Both the position numbers and the translations under genes were made by a program. From Cichorium intybus (Eukaryota; Streptophyta; Magnoliopsida; Asterales; Asteraceae), in the NCBI GenBank assembly GCA_023525715.1, contig CM042012.1, positions 56,540,705 to 56,604,704 of the forward strand: a DNA stretch of 64,000 nt, written 5' to 3'. The notes below the pieces were generated by a model that worked only from the letters and a program-made list of their open reading frames with translations, made no database searches and was not told the origin of the DNA. Positions 23,986-40,283 of the stretch are shown here, in pieces; positions within the stretch are counted from its first letter, which is position 1; each line of letters opens with the position of its first letter.

Positions 23986-25832
23986 TGTAACATCCCAAAA
24001 TTTTAGGGTAAATTTAAAAATTTTTAAACGAAAACTTCAATATAAGAAAAGCCACTTAATTAATTTTCATAAAATTCCATAACTTATAAGTTTAATGAAA
24101 ACACCCCAGGATTAACAGAAGTTAACGAAATCTCAATATAGCGGAATATTAATTCAAAAACAGTCCTTCAATGAAGCAGCACAGTGTATACACGTCACGC
24201 CTTGCCATCCATGGTACCTGATGTACCTGAAACAATAGTTTATATAGGGAAAGGGTAAGCACGAAGCTTAGTGAGTTCCTCAAAATACCATATGATCCAT
24301 CACATAACATACAACACATCATAACCATTCATATGTCTGTGAGACTCGCGGGCTATCCCTGTTCCGCTGAAGACTCACGGGCAGTTCCCGTTCTGTCTTA
24401 TCGCTCGCAGGCTTCTCCCGTTCCGTCTAATGACTCCCAGGCTATTCCCGTTCCGCCTATTGGCTCGCGGGCTATCCCGTTCCGTCTAATGACTTGCAGG
24501 CTATTCCCGTTCCGCCTATTGGCTCGCGGGCTATCCCGTTCCGTCCACAAACAATCATTATCATAGCAATAATTCATACAATTATCATAACAGGTAAGAT
24601 CACCTTAGTCTAACATATCTTCCTTCCTACGCATGCAATATCACCTATAGTATAGTGAGAAGACTCACCTGATTATAGTTGACTATTTCGTTTATCTTTC
24701 TCGGCTTTGTATTTCCTTCAACTTTAACTGTTAACATAATAAGAAATCTATCATTTCTTAATCCTTAACTATATTGTAGTCGTATCATTAAACCCTTCAG
24801 TAATTCCAATATGATACTCCATGATTTATCAAGTAAAGAACGGCCAGGTAGAAGATTAGATGGGGTGGCAGGATCCTTTCAGCATTTTAGCCTTTCGGAA
24901 AATCCAACAACCAGATCCCAAGTAATCGGCCTAGTCACCGTCCTCGTAAGTAAATCAATCGGTATTATTTTCGGAATTACGAATTGTTATAATAACGACA
25001 TTTTAAGGTTTTTGTTTACTATTGTTAGAAATGAGTATAATATAACATATGTTATACTTATTAAATATTCTACTTCTTAACACAAAAACTATTTTACAAT
25101 ACCTAATTAAGCTATAGAAAATTTTGTAGTTACCTTATGACCAGTCGTCGGAACCTATAACTTCTTCGCTAGGCTTTTGAGCTTCCTTCCGCTCACTTCT
25201 TACACTCTAGTGCTTAGAAACCTCTATATATTTGATTTGAGATTTGTTGGTGTGGTTTATGAGATGTTTTGGGGGGTATTTATACTTGAATTCTTGAATA
25301 AAAAATGGCATGACACTTTTGACAAAAGATTTTAATAATATAATTTTGTTGAAATTAAAGGCCTTCTAGAATCAGTCTGTTCATGACTGGTTTAGCCGAT
25401 CTTAAACCCATTAAATTCACGTTTTTATTTGATATTCAGAAAATTCATCTCAATACCTTTCCAGGGATGTATTTTACGTATTTATACGATTTTTCTATGA
25501 TTTATTATGAATTTTTGAAAACAGACTATCTAATCTGTCAATTCCGAACTAATCAGTAAAGATTGCATTTTTTACCATAGATAATATCATTTTCAAGCTT
25601 ACTATTATTTTTGGTAATTGTACTAGACTCAATTTGTAAACTTTGTGCACTGGTTTGAGGTCCAAACGATTTTTCTAGAATTAATTAGGATTTTTCTAAA
25701 AATGACACGAAATGCTGATTTTCATATGAAATTGTAACTAAAGTTTTTCTTAGCTTTATAACTACAAAAAATCATATAATTCCTAACACTCTTATTTTAA
25801 GTATATGTTATAATCAGGATACGGGTCTTACA
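23986..25832 (-). repeat. 5' LTR (right) of the RKD-carrying element
   Basis: 1847 bp; differences seen from the left LTR are one near 24107 and two near 25705. It contains the tandem array at 24338-24548. Confidence 0.95.
25277..25284 (-). promoter_or_regulatory. LTR TATA box of the RKD-carrying element
   Basis: TATAAATA on the minus strand in the 5' LTR. It would drive element RNA antisense to the RKD cargo. Confidence 0.55.
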
Positions 25833-25837
25833 GAAGA

Positions 25838-28673
<2,836 letters not shown>

Positions 28674-29560
28674 GTTACTACACATTCCAGCCGGAAAGTG
28701 AGAAGACGTAACCATAGACTTTATTGTCGGGTTACTGAGAACGAAAAGAGAAGAGGTTATGATAGTATTAGTATATGGGTCATAGTGGACCGGTTGACCA
28801 AGAGTGCACTATTTCTAGTCATAAAAGAAGCTACTCCATTGGAGCAGTTAGACCAGTTGTATATAGATGAAGTGTTAAGAAGATATTGTGCACCGTTGTC
28901 CATCGTGTCATACAGAGACCCCAGATCTACCTCTAACTTTTGGAGAGCTTTACAAGATAAAATGGGGACGAGAATTCAGCTAAGTACAGCGAATCATCCA
29001 CAAGCGGATGGTCAGAGTGAACGAACAACTCAGACAGTAGAAGACATGTTACGATCGTGTGGGATGAGCTTTGGAGGTAGTTGGGATGAACACCTGCCTA
29101 TAGTGGAGTTTGCATATAACAATAGCTACCACTCTAGTATTAAAATGCCACCCTTTGAGGCATTGTATGGTAGAAAGTGTAGAACTCCTTAATGCTGTTG
29201 GAGGCGGGTGAGACTAAGTTGACAGGACCAGAAATTGCTAGAGTGACCAATGAGAAGATTGGAGTGATTCAGGCCAACATGAAAGCGGTATAAGACCGAC
29301 AGAAGAGTTACTCAAATGTAAAAAAAAAAGACCGTATGGTTTGCAAGAAGGAGATTTGGTGATGATAAAAGTGTCACCATGGAAAGGAGTGATCAGATTT
29401 GGCAAGAGAGGAAAATTGAGTCCAAAAGACATTGGACCTTTTAGAATATTAAAGAGAGTTGAGTTACAAGCATTCTAGCTGAAGTCATTACCTGAAGAAG
29501 TACTTTGGAAAAGAGGAGTTAGTGATACCGTATACAGACTTGAGAGTGGAGACTCCTAAC
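28674..29560 (+). pseudogene. Degenerate Gypsy integrase
   Basis: Integrase core read in pieces: VTIDFIVGLL, VIVDRLTKSALFLVIKEATP, LSTANHPQADGQSERTTQ, WDEHLPIVEFAYNNSYHS and FEALYGRKCRTP, then after a frameshift GPEIARVTNEKIGVI and GDLVMIKVSPWKGVIRFGKR. The conserved Asp of the usual SDRDPRF motif is a Tyr here (codon 28911-28913), so one of the three catalytic acidic residues is lost. Frameshifts and stops lie on both sides. The enzyme cannot be active, although the LTRs of this copy are about 99% identical. Confidence 0.85.
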
Positions 29561-29753
29561 AAAATGATTGAAGAACCTGAAGCGATTTTCGAAATGCAGA
29601 CTAAGAAGTTGAGGAACAAGGAGATTGACTCAGTACTAGTCAAGTAGTAGCACCCATTAGGGTCGAACCTAACTTGGGAACCGTTAGAAGAAATGAAAAG
29701 AAGATATCCGAATTTCACAGATTACGAAAAGATTCCGAGGACGGAATCCGCTT

Positions 29754-29766
29754 AAGGAGGGGTGAC
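29754..29766 (+). other. Polypurine tract of the large Gypsy element
   Basis: AAGGAGGGGTGAC immediately before the 3' LTR. Confidence 0.8.
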
Positions 29767-32223
29767 TGTAAGAACCCGCGAAAAAGTTGTAAAAGGGTAA
29801 AACGGTCTTTTGACACGTTATACGACTAGTGTGTAAAATAACATGTATTATGTAAAATAATAATATAAGAAATGAGAAATTATATGAAATTTGGAGTTTT
29901 ACCGCGTGAATGGTGAAATTTGACCAAAAAGGGCAAAATGGTCATTTGACATGAAAATGACCAAATTGTCAAGAAAATGTCAAGTTAGTAGTTAATGGAA
30001 ACTTGGTTGCAAAGTTATGGGTCTTAGGACCATTTTTGAAGAAAAGTTTGAAAGCTTGGGGACTAAAATGTAAAAGTTTTATAACCATTAAATATATATA
30101 TTATATGAGAGTTATCTCATTCATTATTGAGAATCAGTAGAAGTGTCCAGAGAAAGCTAGAGAGAACGAGAGAGAGCAAAGGAGAAGAAGAAATTCTAGA
30201 GATTTTTGCAAGGAATTGAAGTTGGAATTGGTGATTCCAAAGTAAATAAGGTAAGACTTTCTTTGTTCTAACCTAAGTTCTTGAGTGTGTTCTTGATTTG
30301 GTTCTTGGGTTGAGTGGAAACTGAAATTGCAGTTATAAACCATGTGGGTTAAGTAGCTAATGCTTCCAATAAGTCATTAGTTAAGAATTTAGCTCAAAAA
30401 CATGGAAGTAGATTGCTATTATTGATAAATTGAAATGTTGCTCAAGAACCCTAAATCATGAATTGGTATGATTAAGCTGTTTCTAATGGCTTAAAACTTG
30501 TTATTAGTTAAGGGTTTTAGTCAAGGAACAAACCCCATGTGATTAAGACCTGGAATAAGAGCTTAATGCCCCAAAACTGCGTGCTACAGTGCACCGCATG
30601 CTACAGTGCCCTTCAGACAGGGACCAAAAATGTTAAAAATGTTAGAAATCCAAACGCTAGAAACCATAGCTAGACATGTCCGATTGATCTGAAATTTTAG
30701 CCATAACCCTAAAATGGTATAAGAACATGTCGGGAATGGTCAAATCCGTAATCCGACCTTGCGGAAAAGTCACTGTAGCGGCAGTGGCTAAAATTACTAT
30801 TCACGTTAAAACTTGATTTTTAGAATTTGAGCTAGACTTGTCCAATGAACTCCAAATTTGAAGCACAAGTCTAATATGGCCTAAGATTTCATGGAAAAGA
30901 GTCGGAACTGAAATACAACCCCTCGGGGGTACTGTAGCAATATACGCGTATTTCGGAGAAAACCGTTAAACGCGTTTATTAATGGCTATACATTTATTAT
31001 GACCTAGAGTTATGTTATATGAGACTTTAGCATTATAGAGTTAATTATATTGGGTATTTATATATACTACTTGTATAGGTGGTGCTTCAAACGTTATTGA
31101 GCACGGGAAAGGAAAAGGCGTACGTGAAGTCTAGTGAACCGTAGTAAAACAAAGGTGAGTTTTATGAGGATGTTTTCTAGTACATAGCAAAATGAAATTT
31201 TCAGAAAATGAGATTTCCAAATATTTGCAATTTCTAAGGTTTGGAAATAGTTTTGAAAGTAGCTCCTATAGCTAATTGTTTAAAAGAGATTTTAAAGAAA
31301 TTCAGTATTTAAAGAAGTATAGTTTATAAAGTTTTTGAAAGAAGCTCCGTACATGAGCTAAAGATGTTGAGATTAGTTTTAAAGATATTTTTGATTATGA
31401 GTCTAAAAGTTTATGAGTTGAGTTATTTATAAATTGTGTCACATTTTGACCAATTTAATATGTAATGAGATAAGAATTAAAGAAAGAAAGAAGAAATAGT
31501 TTGTTGTCCGGACGAGGATCACCCACATAATCGGGGGATCGGAAGACACTACTGGGATGGTACCTCCCGTCGCGAAGTAGTTGTCTAGCTTAGTATACCC
31601 TTGTGCTTGAATCCGTTCCAAGTCACAAAGGGGAGACAGAATGAGCATAACCTAGCGGATGGATCTGTTCTGTCCCGCGAGGGGCGCTAGTAGAATGAAT
31701 TAAAATAAATTAATTCATAAGTTTAAATTGGTCACAAGTAAATGAGAAAAGAAATCAGTTTTTGAGAAAGAATACAGTTTTGATAAAAGAAAATAGTTTT
31801 GAGAAAGAATACAGTTTTGATAAAAGAAAATGGATTTGAGAAAGAAAGTAATTTTTGAGTTTTGAAGATAGAAAAGAAAAGATATATGAGATTTATTATG
31901 CAATAAATTCTAGTAGTTTACTTGTTTATATTTCAAGTTTTAAAGCGGAGAAGTTTTGGGTCTAAAACCCATATTACTCACGAGACTTTATGTCTTACGT
32001 ATTATTTTTTTTAAAATGCTATGTACATAGGTGAGATGAACAGGAGCTGGAATGGGACCAGTATGAAATACAGTAAGTTTAAATTATGGTTTTCTGTATC
32101 GAGTCTGTAATACCCTTTCAGAATAAAGTTTGTAAAATAAAAAAAATTAAGTGGATTTTCATATCATAGTCACGCCTTGTATATAAACTGCATTAAATTA
32201 CGGTTTGAGAAAGGGGTGTTACA
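29767..32223 (+). repeat. 3' LTR of the large Gypsy element
   Basis: 2457 bp, same length as the 5' LTR. Followed by TSD copy CACAT at 32224-32228. Confidence 0.95.
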
Positions 32224-32478
32224 CACATCATCCACATCTGAAGTTTCACCGTGATAGCACCACGTCTTGTATAACCGAGAGAACCCAAATACCCGCATAT
32301 GATGTTTCATTAGATGCATAGGCAATAATTTAGTGTTATGACATCTTTGACACACACATCTGACATAACCTCTGCTATCGGCATGTTCTTGGCAAATCTT
32401 GGCAAATGATTCGAGGCCTTGTTCGAACTCAGGTGACTTACGTTTTGGATTAGTAGTCCAGCTTTTATCGATAGGCAT
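32224..32478 (-). pseudogene. N-terminal transposase-associated domain of the CACTA transposase
   Basis: Starts MPIDKSWTTNPKRKSPEF and includes YVRCVCQRCHNTKLLP and YKTWCYHGE, the Cys/His pattern of the transposase-associated domain at the start of TNP2-type proteins. The reading frame continues exactly into 14817 once the Gypsy element and one CACAT copy are removed, so one ORF was split by that insertion. Any further reading through the LTR is spurious. Confidence 0.88.
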
Positions 32479-32649
32479 TATGCAACTGGAACATATATTA
32501 AGGTTTAAATAGGATAAAGTATTTGTATAGGAAACAATATGTTATACAATTAGATCGCTGAAAGGATAATTCAAAAACTATCCTCGGAAGGGGAATAGAT
32601 AATCGGACAACGATGATAAAGTATTTGCAAAGGTAGGCTTCTACACCCA

Positions 32650-32854
32650 CTTTTTGAATACTTTATCTCATATATGAATGTGTATTACATGACTGTTTGT
32701 TTAAGAAAAATTCGGCAGCATTTCCCCTTAGCTCCCAGGTATATTTGTAAGTATATACCCGAGGAGCAAAGAGAAAATGACAACCAAATTTTTCTTAAAC
32801 AAACAATCATGTAATACACATTCATATCCTAGATGAGATAAAGCATTCAAAAAG
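32650..32854. repeat. Long hairpin in the leader of the CACTA transposase
   Basis: Inverted repeat of about 100 nt arms centred near 32752: CTTTTTGAAT...TTTCCCCTTAGCTCC on the left answers GGAGC...ATTCAAAAAG on the right, with mismatches. Smaller inverted repeats flank it (32616-32670, 32877-32902, 32938-32967). It lies 172 bases upstream of the transposase ATG, so it would be in its 5' leader RNA. Confidence 0.8.
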
Positions 32855-32996
32855 CAGTCCCAAAACGGGGACAACTCGAAATTAATTATTAAATCAATTT
32901 CGAGCGGGTATTTCTAAGCTTTTGATGATTGAAACGAAGAAACGTAAACATATAGTTTACGTTTCAGAGTACCTAAACACTACAACAATTACGATT

Positions 32997-33645
32997 TGAA
33001 TAAGTTCATGTTTTTAGTTTAGGGGTTAGGGTTTAGAGTTTAAGTTTTATGGTTTAAATAAGTTTGTGTTTAGGGTTTAGGGTTTAGGGTTTAGGGTTTA
33101 GAGTTTAGGGTTTAGGGTATAGGGGTTAGGGTTTAGGGTTTAGGGTTTAGGGTATAAGTTTTATGGTTTAAATAAGTTTGTGTTTACGGTTTAGGGTTTA
33201 GGGTTTAGGGTTTAGTGTTTAGGGTTTAGGGTTTAGGGGTTAGGGTTTGAGTTTAAGTTTTATGGTTTAAATAAGTTTATGTTTAGGGTTAAGGGTTTAG
33301 GGTTTAAGGGTTAGGGTTTAGAGTTTAAGTTTTATGGTTTAAATAAGTTTGTGTTCAGGGTTTAGGGTTTAGCGTTTAGGGTTTAGGGTTTAGGGTATAA
33401 GTTTTATGGTTTAAATAAGTTTGTGTTTACGGTTTATGATTTAGGGTTTAGGGTTTATGGGTTAGGGTTTAATGTTTAGGGTTTAGGGTTTAGGGTTTAG
33501 GGTTTAGGGGTTAGGGTTTAGTGTTTAGGGTTTAGGGGTTAGGGGTTAGGGGTTAGGGTTTGAGTTTAAGTTTTATGGGTTAAATAAGTTTATGTTTAGG
33601 GTTTAGGGCTTAGGGGTTAGAGTTTAAGTTTTATGGTTTAAATAA
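32997..33645. repeat. Interstitial telomere-type repeat array
   Basis: Degenerate TTTAGGG units (plant telomere repeat) broken by about seven copies of a spacer, TTTTATGGTTTAAATAAGTT. This gives a higher-order array of about 650 bp, inside the CACTA element and not at a chromosome end. Confidence 0.9.
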
Positions 33646-35052
33646 TTAAGTAAGTATTTAATAATTAATTTTAAGATTTAAACATTATAATTTTTATAAT
33701 TTACAATTTAAACATTATATTTTTTAAAATTACGACTTAAACGTTATATTTAAAACGATCTAAACGTTACATTTATAACAAATCAAATAATTAATAATTA
33801 AGTATTTAACAATTAAGTTTTTAACATAAGCATTAAGTTCTTAATAAATAAGTTCTTAAAAATTAAGCACTTATCAAAAATATTCCCAAACATATTATAT
33901 TTTCCAAATCATTTTTCAAATTAAGCACTTAATAATTAAACACTTAAAAATTAAGTACTTAACACATTAAGAACTTAACACCATCACATTATACATTTTC
34001 CAAATCATTGTCCAAACATATTAGAATTTCCAAATCATTTTCCAAACATATTATATATTCCAAATCATTTTCCATGTTAAGCACTTAATAATTAATCACT
34101 TAGAAATTAAGTTCTTAACATATTAAGAACTTAACACCATCACTTCCAAAACAAATCAAAACCATTAAACATTTTTTCATAAACCATTAAGAGCTTATAA
34201 TAAGTCTTTTTTAAAGAACTTAACACATTAAGAACTTAACATATTAAGACCATTAAACAAAATTGCAAAAATCATAAACACATACTTAGGGTGGTAGATG
34301 TTGTTTCTGAAGCAGGTGGCCGACAGTGGGGGAGTTTTTCCGGCAGCCTCCGGTGGTGTTCTTGGTGGTGGTGGTGGTTCTAACAAGAGAAAAAGTTGGT
34401 TAAAAATAAACATTTAAAACAATATAAGTAGATAATCAAAAAACTTACACAATAGATGATAAATCTCGCCGGAAATGAGAAGCTATCGCCGGAAAAGAGA
34501 AGCCAATCGCCGGAAAAAACGTGTGTCGCCGGAATTTGCTCGGGAACGCCGGTAAAGAGAAGCAAATCGCCGGTACAAGTGAAAGAGAGCACCGAGGGGT
34601 TGCTTTGGGGTGGTGGTGGTCGGAAAATCGAGAGAAAATCGCCGGAATAATCGAGAGGAAATGAGAGGGTTGTTTGGGTTGCGTAACAGACGAAATGGGG
34701 AGCTGGAGAGACTAAGTCTGTTCGCAAACTTTTAGCGGCGACGCATGTAGGGTTTTACCGGCGACTTAGGAAATAGCGGCGACGAGTTAAAAACGCGCTT
34801 CTTTTCTTGACCGTCAGATGGTAATGCAATGGACGGCTAAGATGGCGATCCGCGTGACATCGCAATAGCGGCGACAGAAAGGCATTAGCGGCGACACCTA
34901 TGGAGGGAAATTTTCCCGCTTCCTTTTTCACCGTCCGATCAAGTAATTCACGTACGGCTTAGATTGTAAGTGGCACGGATCGCTGATGTCGCCGGTAATA
35001 CTCGACGTCGCCGCTAATGGCGTCGCCGGTATTGCCGGTGTTTCTTGTAGTG
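33646..35052. other. 5' region and right subterminal repeats of the CACTA element
   Basis: 33646-34250 is AT-rich with repeated AAGTACTTAA-like units. 34450-35052 holds many CGCCGG/CGCCGC motifs in both orientations, as in the left subterminal region. Open frames here look non-coding. Confidence 0.7.
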
Positions 35053-35055
35053 GAT

Positions 35056-36683
35056 ATAGACCATTTTGTCCATTGTCACATGAGTCTATTTAATCTATGG
35101 CTTTTGTTATTATTTAGTCACAACACAATTGTTTATTGAGCATTTAAACACATAGAATTAAACAAAGAATAGGAAAAATGTTGTAGTAATCAAACATTTT
35201 ATTCAATAACTGTGGTCATAAACTTTTTCTAGACACACATGTTTTTTATTGGGCTAATAACATGAAAGTCATTGTAGTTTGGCCAAAATTCGGTTTAAGC
35301 ATTTTAATTTTTCTTCTATAAACACTACTCATATTTTCATGAAAATTTCATAAAAAGCACTCATATTTTCAAAAAAAAATCTATTGCGACTACTATAACA
35401 AATAAAAAACATGATTGTATGCCGCCAACTCGGAACGCTCCTTACCCTCGTTGCATTCAAAATTTAGTGTATTCAATTGAACACCCTACATACTCACAAC
35501 GTGGCCGAAGAGCTGCACTTACGAAGACAAAATTCACATATAGACAACTTTATGTATAAATTTACTACAATGAAGTTCCAATATTTGCTTCAAATGTCGG
35601 TATAAAACTTTTTACATAATCTTTCAATAAAAATAATCCTTAAAAGTTATAAAATAAAACGAATAGTGGTCGCTGTATAATTCTTTGAAAGGATGAGTGG
35701 CTTTTGTTATTATTTAGTCACAAAATATTTTTTTATTGAGCCTTTAGACATATGGAATTAAACAAAGAGTATCAAAATGTAATCAACTATTTTGGCTAAA
35801 AATTGTGTTCATAAACTTTTTATTGACACACAAGTGTTTTATGGTGGATATTTTTTTATCCAGTGGCCACATGAATCTATTTTATCTGTGGCCTTGTGTT
35901 CATAAACTTTTTATAGACACACAAGTGTTTTATGGTGGATATTTTTTATCCAGTGGCCACATGAATCTATTTTATCTGTGGCCTTTGTTAATATTTAGTC
36001 ACGAGAATATTTTTTATTGACCTTTAGACACATGGAAATAAGCGAAACATAGCAAAAGTATTGTAAAATTAAGCATTTTGTTCAATAACTATCACCATAA
36101 ATTCCTTCGAAACACATAATTAAATCTCGATAATGACTATCGTTCATCTAATGACCACATAAAATTCTTTTATCCGTGGTCGTTGGTATTTTTACTGACA
36201 AAAAGATTGCTTATTTGAGATTTTAGACACATGGAATTAAGCAAATTATGGCGTGTTGTTGTAATCAAACATTTATTTGAATGACTGTAGCCATATCTCT
36301 TTCTAAACACACAAGTATTTTTAGATAGCGAGTATCGCTCATCCAATGGTAACATAAAATTATTGATATCATGACATTTACTAATATTTACTGCATGGAA
36401 TTTTATTAGCATCACCTGGTTTGTAACTTTCACACAAAATTATCTACAATGGGTAATATTATTTACAATGTAGTCACATATATTAGAGTAAAACATGACT
36501 AAAAAGTATCGTAGAAACACAAATAGTTTTCGAGGTGACAATCTTTGTCTATTTAGCCACATAAAAGTATGTTAAGCATAACATTTGTTATCCTTTAGAT
36601 ACACAAAAACATTTGAAAATGCTATATGTTATAATGTAGAAATGGTAAATCAATTTAAGCATAGTCGTATGTGCACCATCGAC
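35056..36683. mobile_element. Continuation of the older CACTA-like element
   Basis: Resumes the sequence interrupted at 12153. Rich in recurring TTTAGTCACAA, GTGGCC and AGACACATGGAA motifs, the kind of subterminal repeats seen at 11976-12152 and 43166-43715. No right terminus found. Confidence 0.5.
35803..35984. repeat. 91 bp tandem duplication
   Basis: Two adjacent copies beginning TTGTGTTCATAAACTTTTTA at 35803 and 35894, within the CACTA-like subterminal region. Confidence 0.85.
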
Positions 36684-36845
36684 ACACAATGTAATGGGTA
36701 AATAGAACACATACAATGTTTGTATTGGTATTGATAGGTTGGGTTATCAGTACATCCTTAGTTACCAAAGTTTTCTTGGAAAAGTAAAGCGTAAATAGTT
36801 AGATAGTAGACTTCAAGGGGATAAAAAGTTTTATAGTGTAGCTTG

Positions 36846-37373
36846 TAGGGATGAGCAAAACCAAACCAGAAAATCGAAAAACCGACAAAAATCGATAACA
36901 CTGAAACTGATAAACCGAAAAACCGACGGAGTGAGTTTGAGTTTTTGAAAAAACTGACTTATACGGGTCGGTTCGGTTTTTAACCCACAAACCTATATGT
37001 GTTTAAACCCACAAACCCACATTTCAACCCATAACCCCGTTTATACTTAATAAAAACGTACTTACGATGGGTTTTAACCTATAAATTTATGATTTTAAAC
37101 CCATGGGTTTAGTGTTTTTGAACCCACTAACCTGTTTCTAGTTTATAACAATGTACTTCCAATGGGTTTAAGCCCACAAACCCGCGGTTTCAAACCTGAA
37201 AAACCAGAAACCCATGAACCCACAAACCCACGGGTTTAAATCGAAAACCCACAAACCCAAACTGAAAAACAGACCCATTCAAAAACCGACCCATATGGGG
37301 TTTGAAACAAAAAAAACAAACTTTTATGGTTTGGGTTTGGTTTTAGCCAAAAACCAACCCATGCTCATCCCTA
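36846..37373. mobile_element. hAT-type MITE
   Basis: 528 bp with 12 bp terminal inverted repeats TAGGGATGAGCA and an 8 bp TSD GTAGCTTG (36838-36845 and 37374-37381). The interior is low-complexity ACCCACAAACC-like sequence and has no transposase. Confidence 0.92.
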
Positions 37374-38075
37374 GTAGCTTGGCACCAATGATGTGATCAT
37401 GTGATGGCGGATCTTCGAGCGATATTGTATTGCTCCGTAAGCATGACTCTAGTTAGCGGGGAGATTTGCGATAATCAATAAGAAAGCTAGCCAACCCGCA
37501 ACCCTATACCCCTTAGGTGGTCCCCGAAGAACGCTTTGACAGTCAATATATTTTTTTCGGTAGAGGTAATGGTATGAGTGAATCAATGAGAGAATAATCC
37601 CCTTACCACTGGGGGCATGGCCTTATATGGTAAGGCTTAGAGGAGTCTCGCCTTAGAGTGACAAAAGCTCTAGCCATATACGGGACAATGTCGATGAATG
37701 GAGAATTGTGCATTTGTCATCCGCTTGAGTTGTGATTGGTTTAGAAGGAATGTCGATAGTGGTGCATGCACCACACCTGGTATCTGCATCCAGTGTTTTT
37801 TTTGCTTGGTGACTTGACCGCCTACATGCCCCGGCTGGCCGTAAGCAGCAAGGCTGGCTTGAGGCGGGCGATTTAGCTTGTTAGAGGAGCAGCTTGTTGA
37901 ATTATCACCTAGGCAGAAAAGCCACTGTAAAAATATAGTTAGACGTTAACGCCGTTAGGCCTCGTAACGTGGTTAGGGACACTTTATGAATAAGCATATC
38001 TTTATTTTGAATAATGTAAAATAAGTAATTATTGTTTTGTAGAAATATATCATCACAAATGAAATATAAGATTGG

Positions 38076-38079
<4 letters not shown>

Positions 38080-38158
<79 letters not shown>
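38080..38158. repeat. (TA)n microsatellite
   Basis: About 39 TA units within repeat copy A; absent at the equivalent place in copy B near 61740. Confidence 0.95.
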
Positions 38159-38162
<4 letters not shown>

Positions 38163-38785
38163 CATTATAATAATTTCTTCGGAATAATTTTTAATGGAAA
38201 GAGATATAAAGATAAATTTGACATGATTACTACCTCATAGAAAATTTTCCCAAATCCTAACTTTTAATCATTTATCTTAAGGGTATGCCAAAAAAACCCT
38301 ATATGATATATATATATATATATATGTAAGTTAACTCACACAATACAGCATACATAAATTTTTTTTATTTAAAATTACATTTATTTTTATTGGATTTTTT
38401 CCTAGTCCAACATGCAACCCATTCTAAAAGTTTAATTTATGTGGATGGATCCTTTTCATACAACCAATAAACTACCTTTTCAAACTTTTTGAACTAGTCC
38501 ACTCGTACATCTTTCGTGGAAGTTTCATAAATCTTGTTTCTGGCCCCCAGAAATTCAATTTCATATCAACATCAGAGGTGAAATAATTTTGTTGCTTGTG
38601 ATTGTTTCGTTGTAGAAAATATTCCAATTGTTTTGTCATAAAAGAAGACCTACACATTTGAGTCAACTTGCCTTTTAGCATAACTCGTCAATGGTTCTAG
38701 GAGTATTGCAATCTTAAATTATTTTTTATTTTCATGTAAGTTACATTGTACCATAGAACAAAATCGACGTTGTTTCCCTTAGTAG

Positions 38786-39953
<1,168 letters not shown>

Positions 39954-40213
39954 AGACAAACTTACATAAACAGTCCATGTGGTTTACCAAATCTATCAGA
40001 TCAGGACCAACTATCCGAACTACACCATAAGGGTAATCAAAGTATCACAAATCTAACAAATAAGTCCCTAAGGTATCGAAATAGTTCACAGGTCCGTATG
40101 AAATGATTTTTTTTACATTTTCTTATTTCTTTTATCTTTTTATTTATATTCTTTTTATAATTAAAAATTAAAAAATTAAAAAAACCCACCCCCAACCCCT
40201 ACCCCTCAACCAC

Positions 40214-40215
<2 letters not shown>

Positions 40216-40276
<61 letters not shown>
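40216..40276. repeat. (CT)n microsatellite
   Basis: About 30 CT units inside the MULE-like element; a GA-rich tract follows at 40409-40460. Confidence 0.95.

Positions 40277-40283
<7 letters not shown>

Larger units (their letters stand above)
18093..25832 (-). mobile_element. Non-autonomous LTR retrotransposon carrying an RKD-like gene
   Basis: 7740 bp, minus orientation. The LTRs are 1847 bp each (18093-19939 and 23986-25832) and the TSD is GAAGA (18088-18092 and 25833-25837). The PBS (tRNA-Met type) lies at 23971-23982 next to the right-hand, 5' LTR and the purine tract at 19940-19952. I counted about 3 differences between the LTRs (0.16%), i.e. under 100,000 years at 1.3e-8. No gag, protease, RT or integrase is visible in the 4 kb interior. 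Instead there is a plus-strand, antisense RWP-RK gene with promoter and introns. The sequence next to the purine tract (GATTTCGGGACGAAATCC on the minus strand) resembles the 3' end of Tekay/Del chromoviruses, the likely source and helper family (inference). Confidence 0.93.
36684..38785. repeat. Dispersed repeat, copy A (interrupted by a MITE)
   Basis: Collinear with copy B (45698-45970 plus 61093-62342): shared landmarks are TGCTCCGTAAGC, GTAATGGTATGA, TGGATGGATCCTTTTCATAC and CTACAACGAAACGAT-like segments. No convincing ORF. It may be a piece of an old LTR element and not a duplicated host locus. Confidence 0.75.

Noticed and set aside
32997..33645. True telomere or chromosome end
   Set aside because: The array is internal and degenerate, with CACTA sequence continuing on both sides to a matching terminus and TSD.
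34228..34727. Minus-strand ORFs with Pro-rich and hydrophobic text upstream of the transposase
   Set aside because: They run through subterminal CGCCGG repeats and the leader; no domain or splice support.
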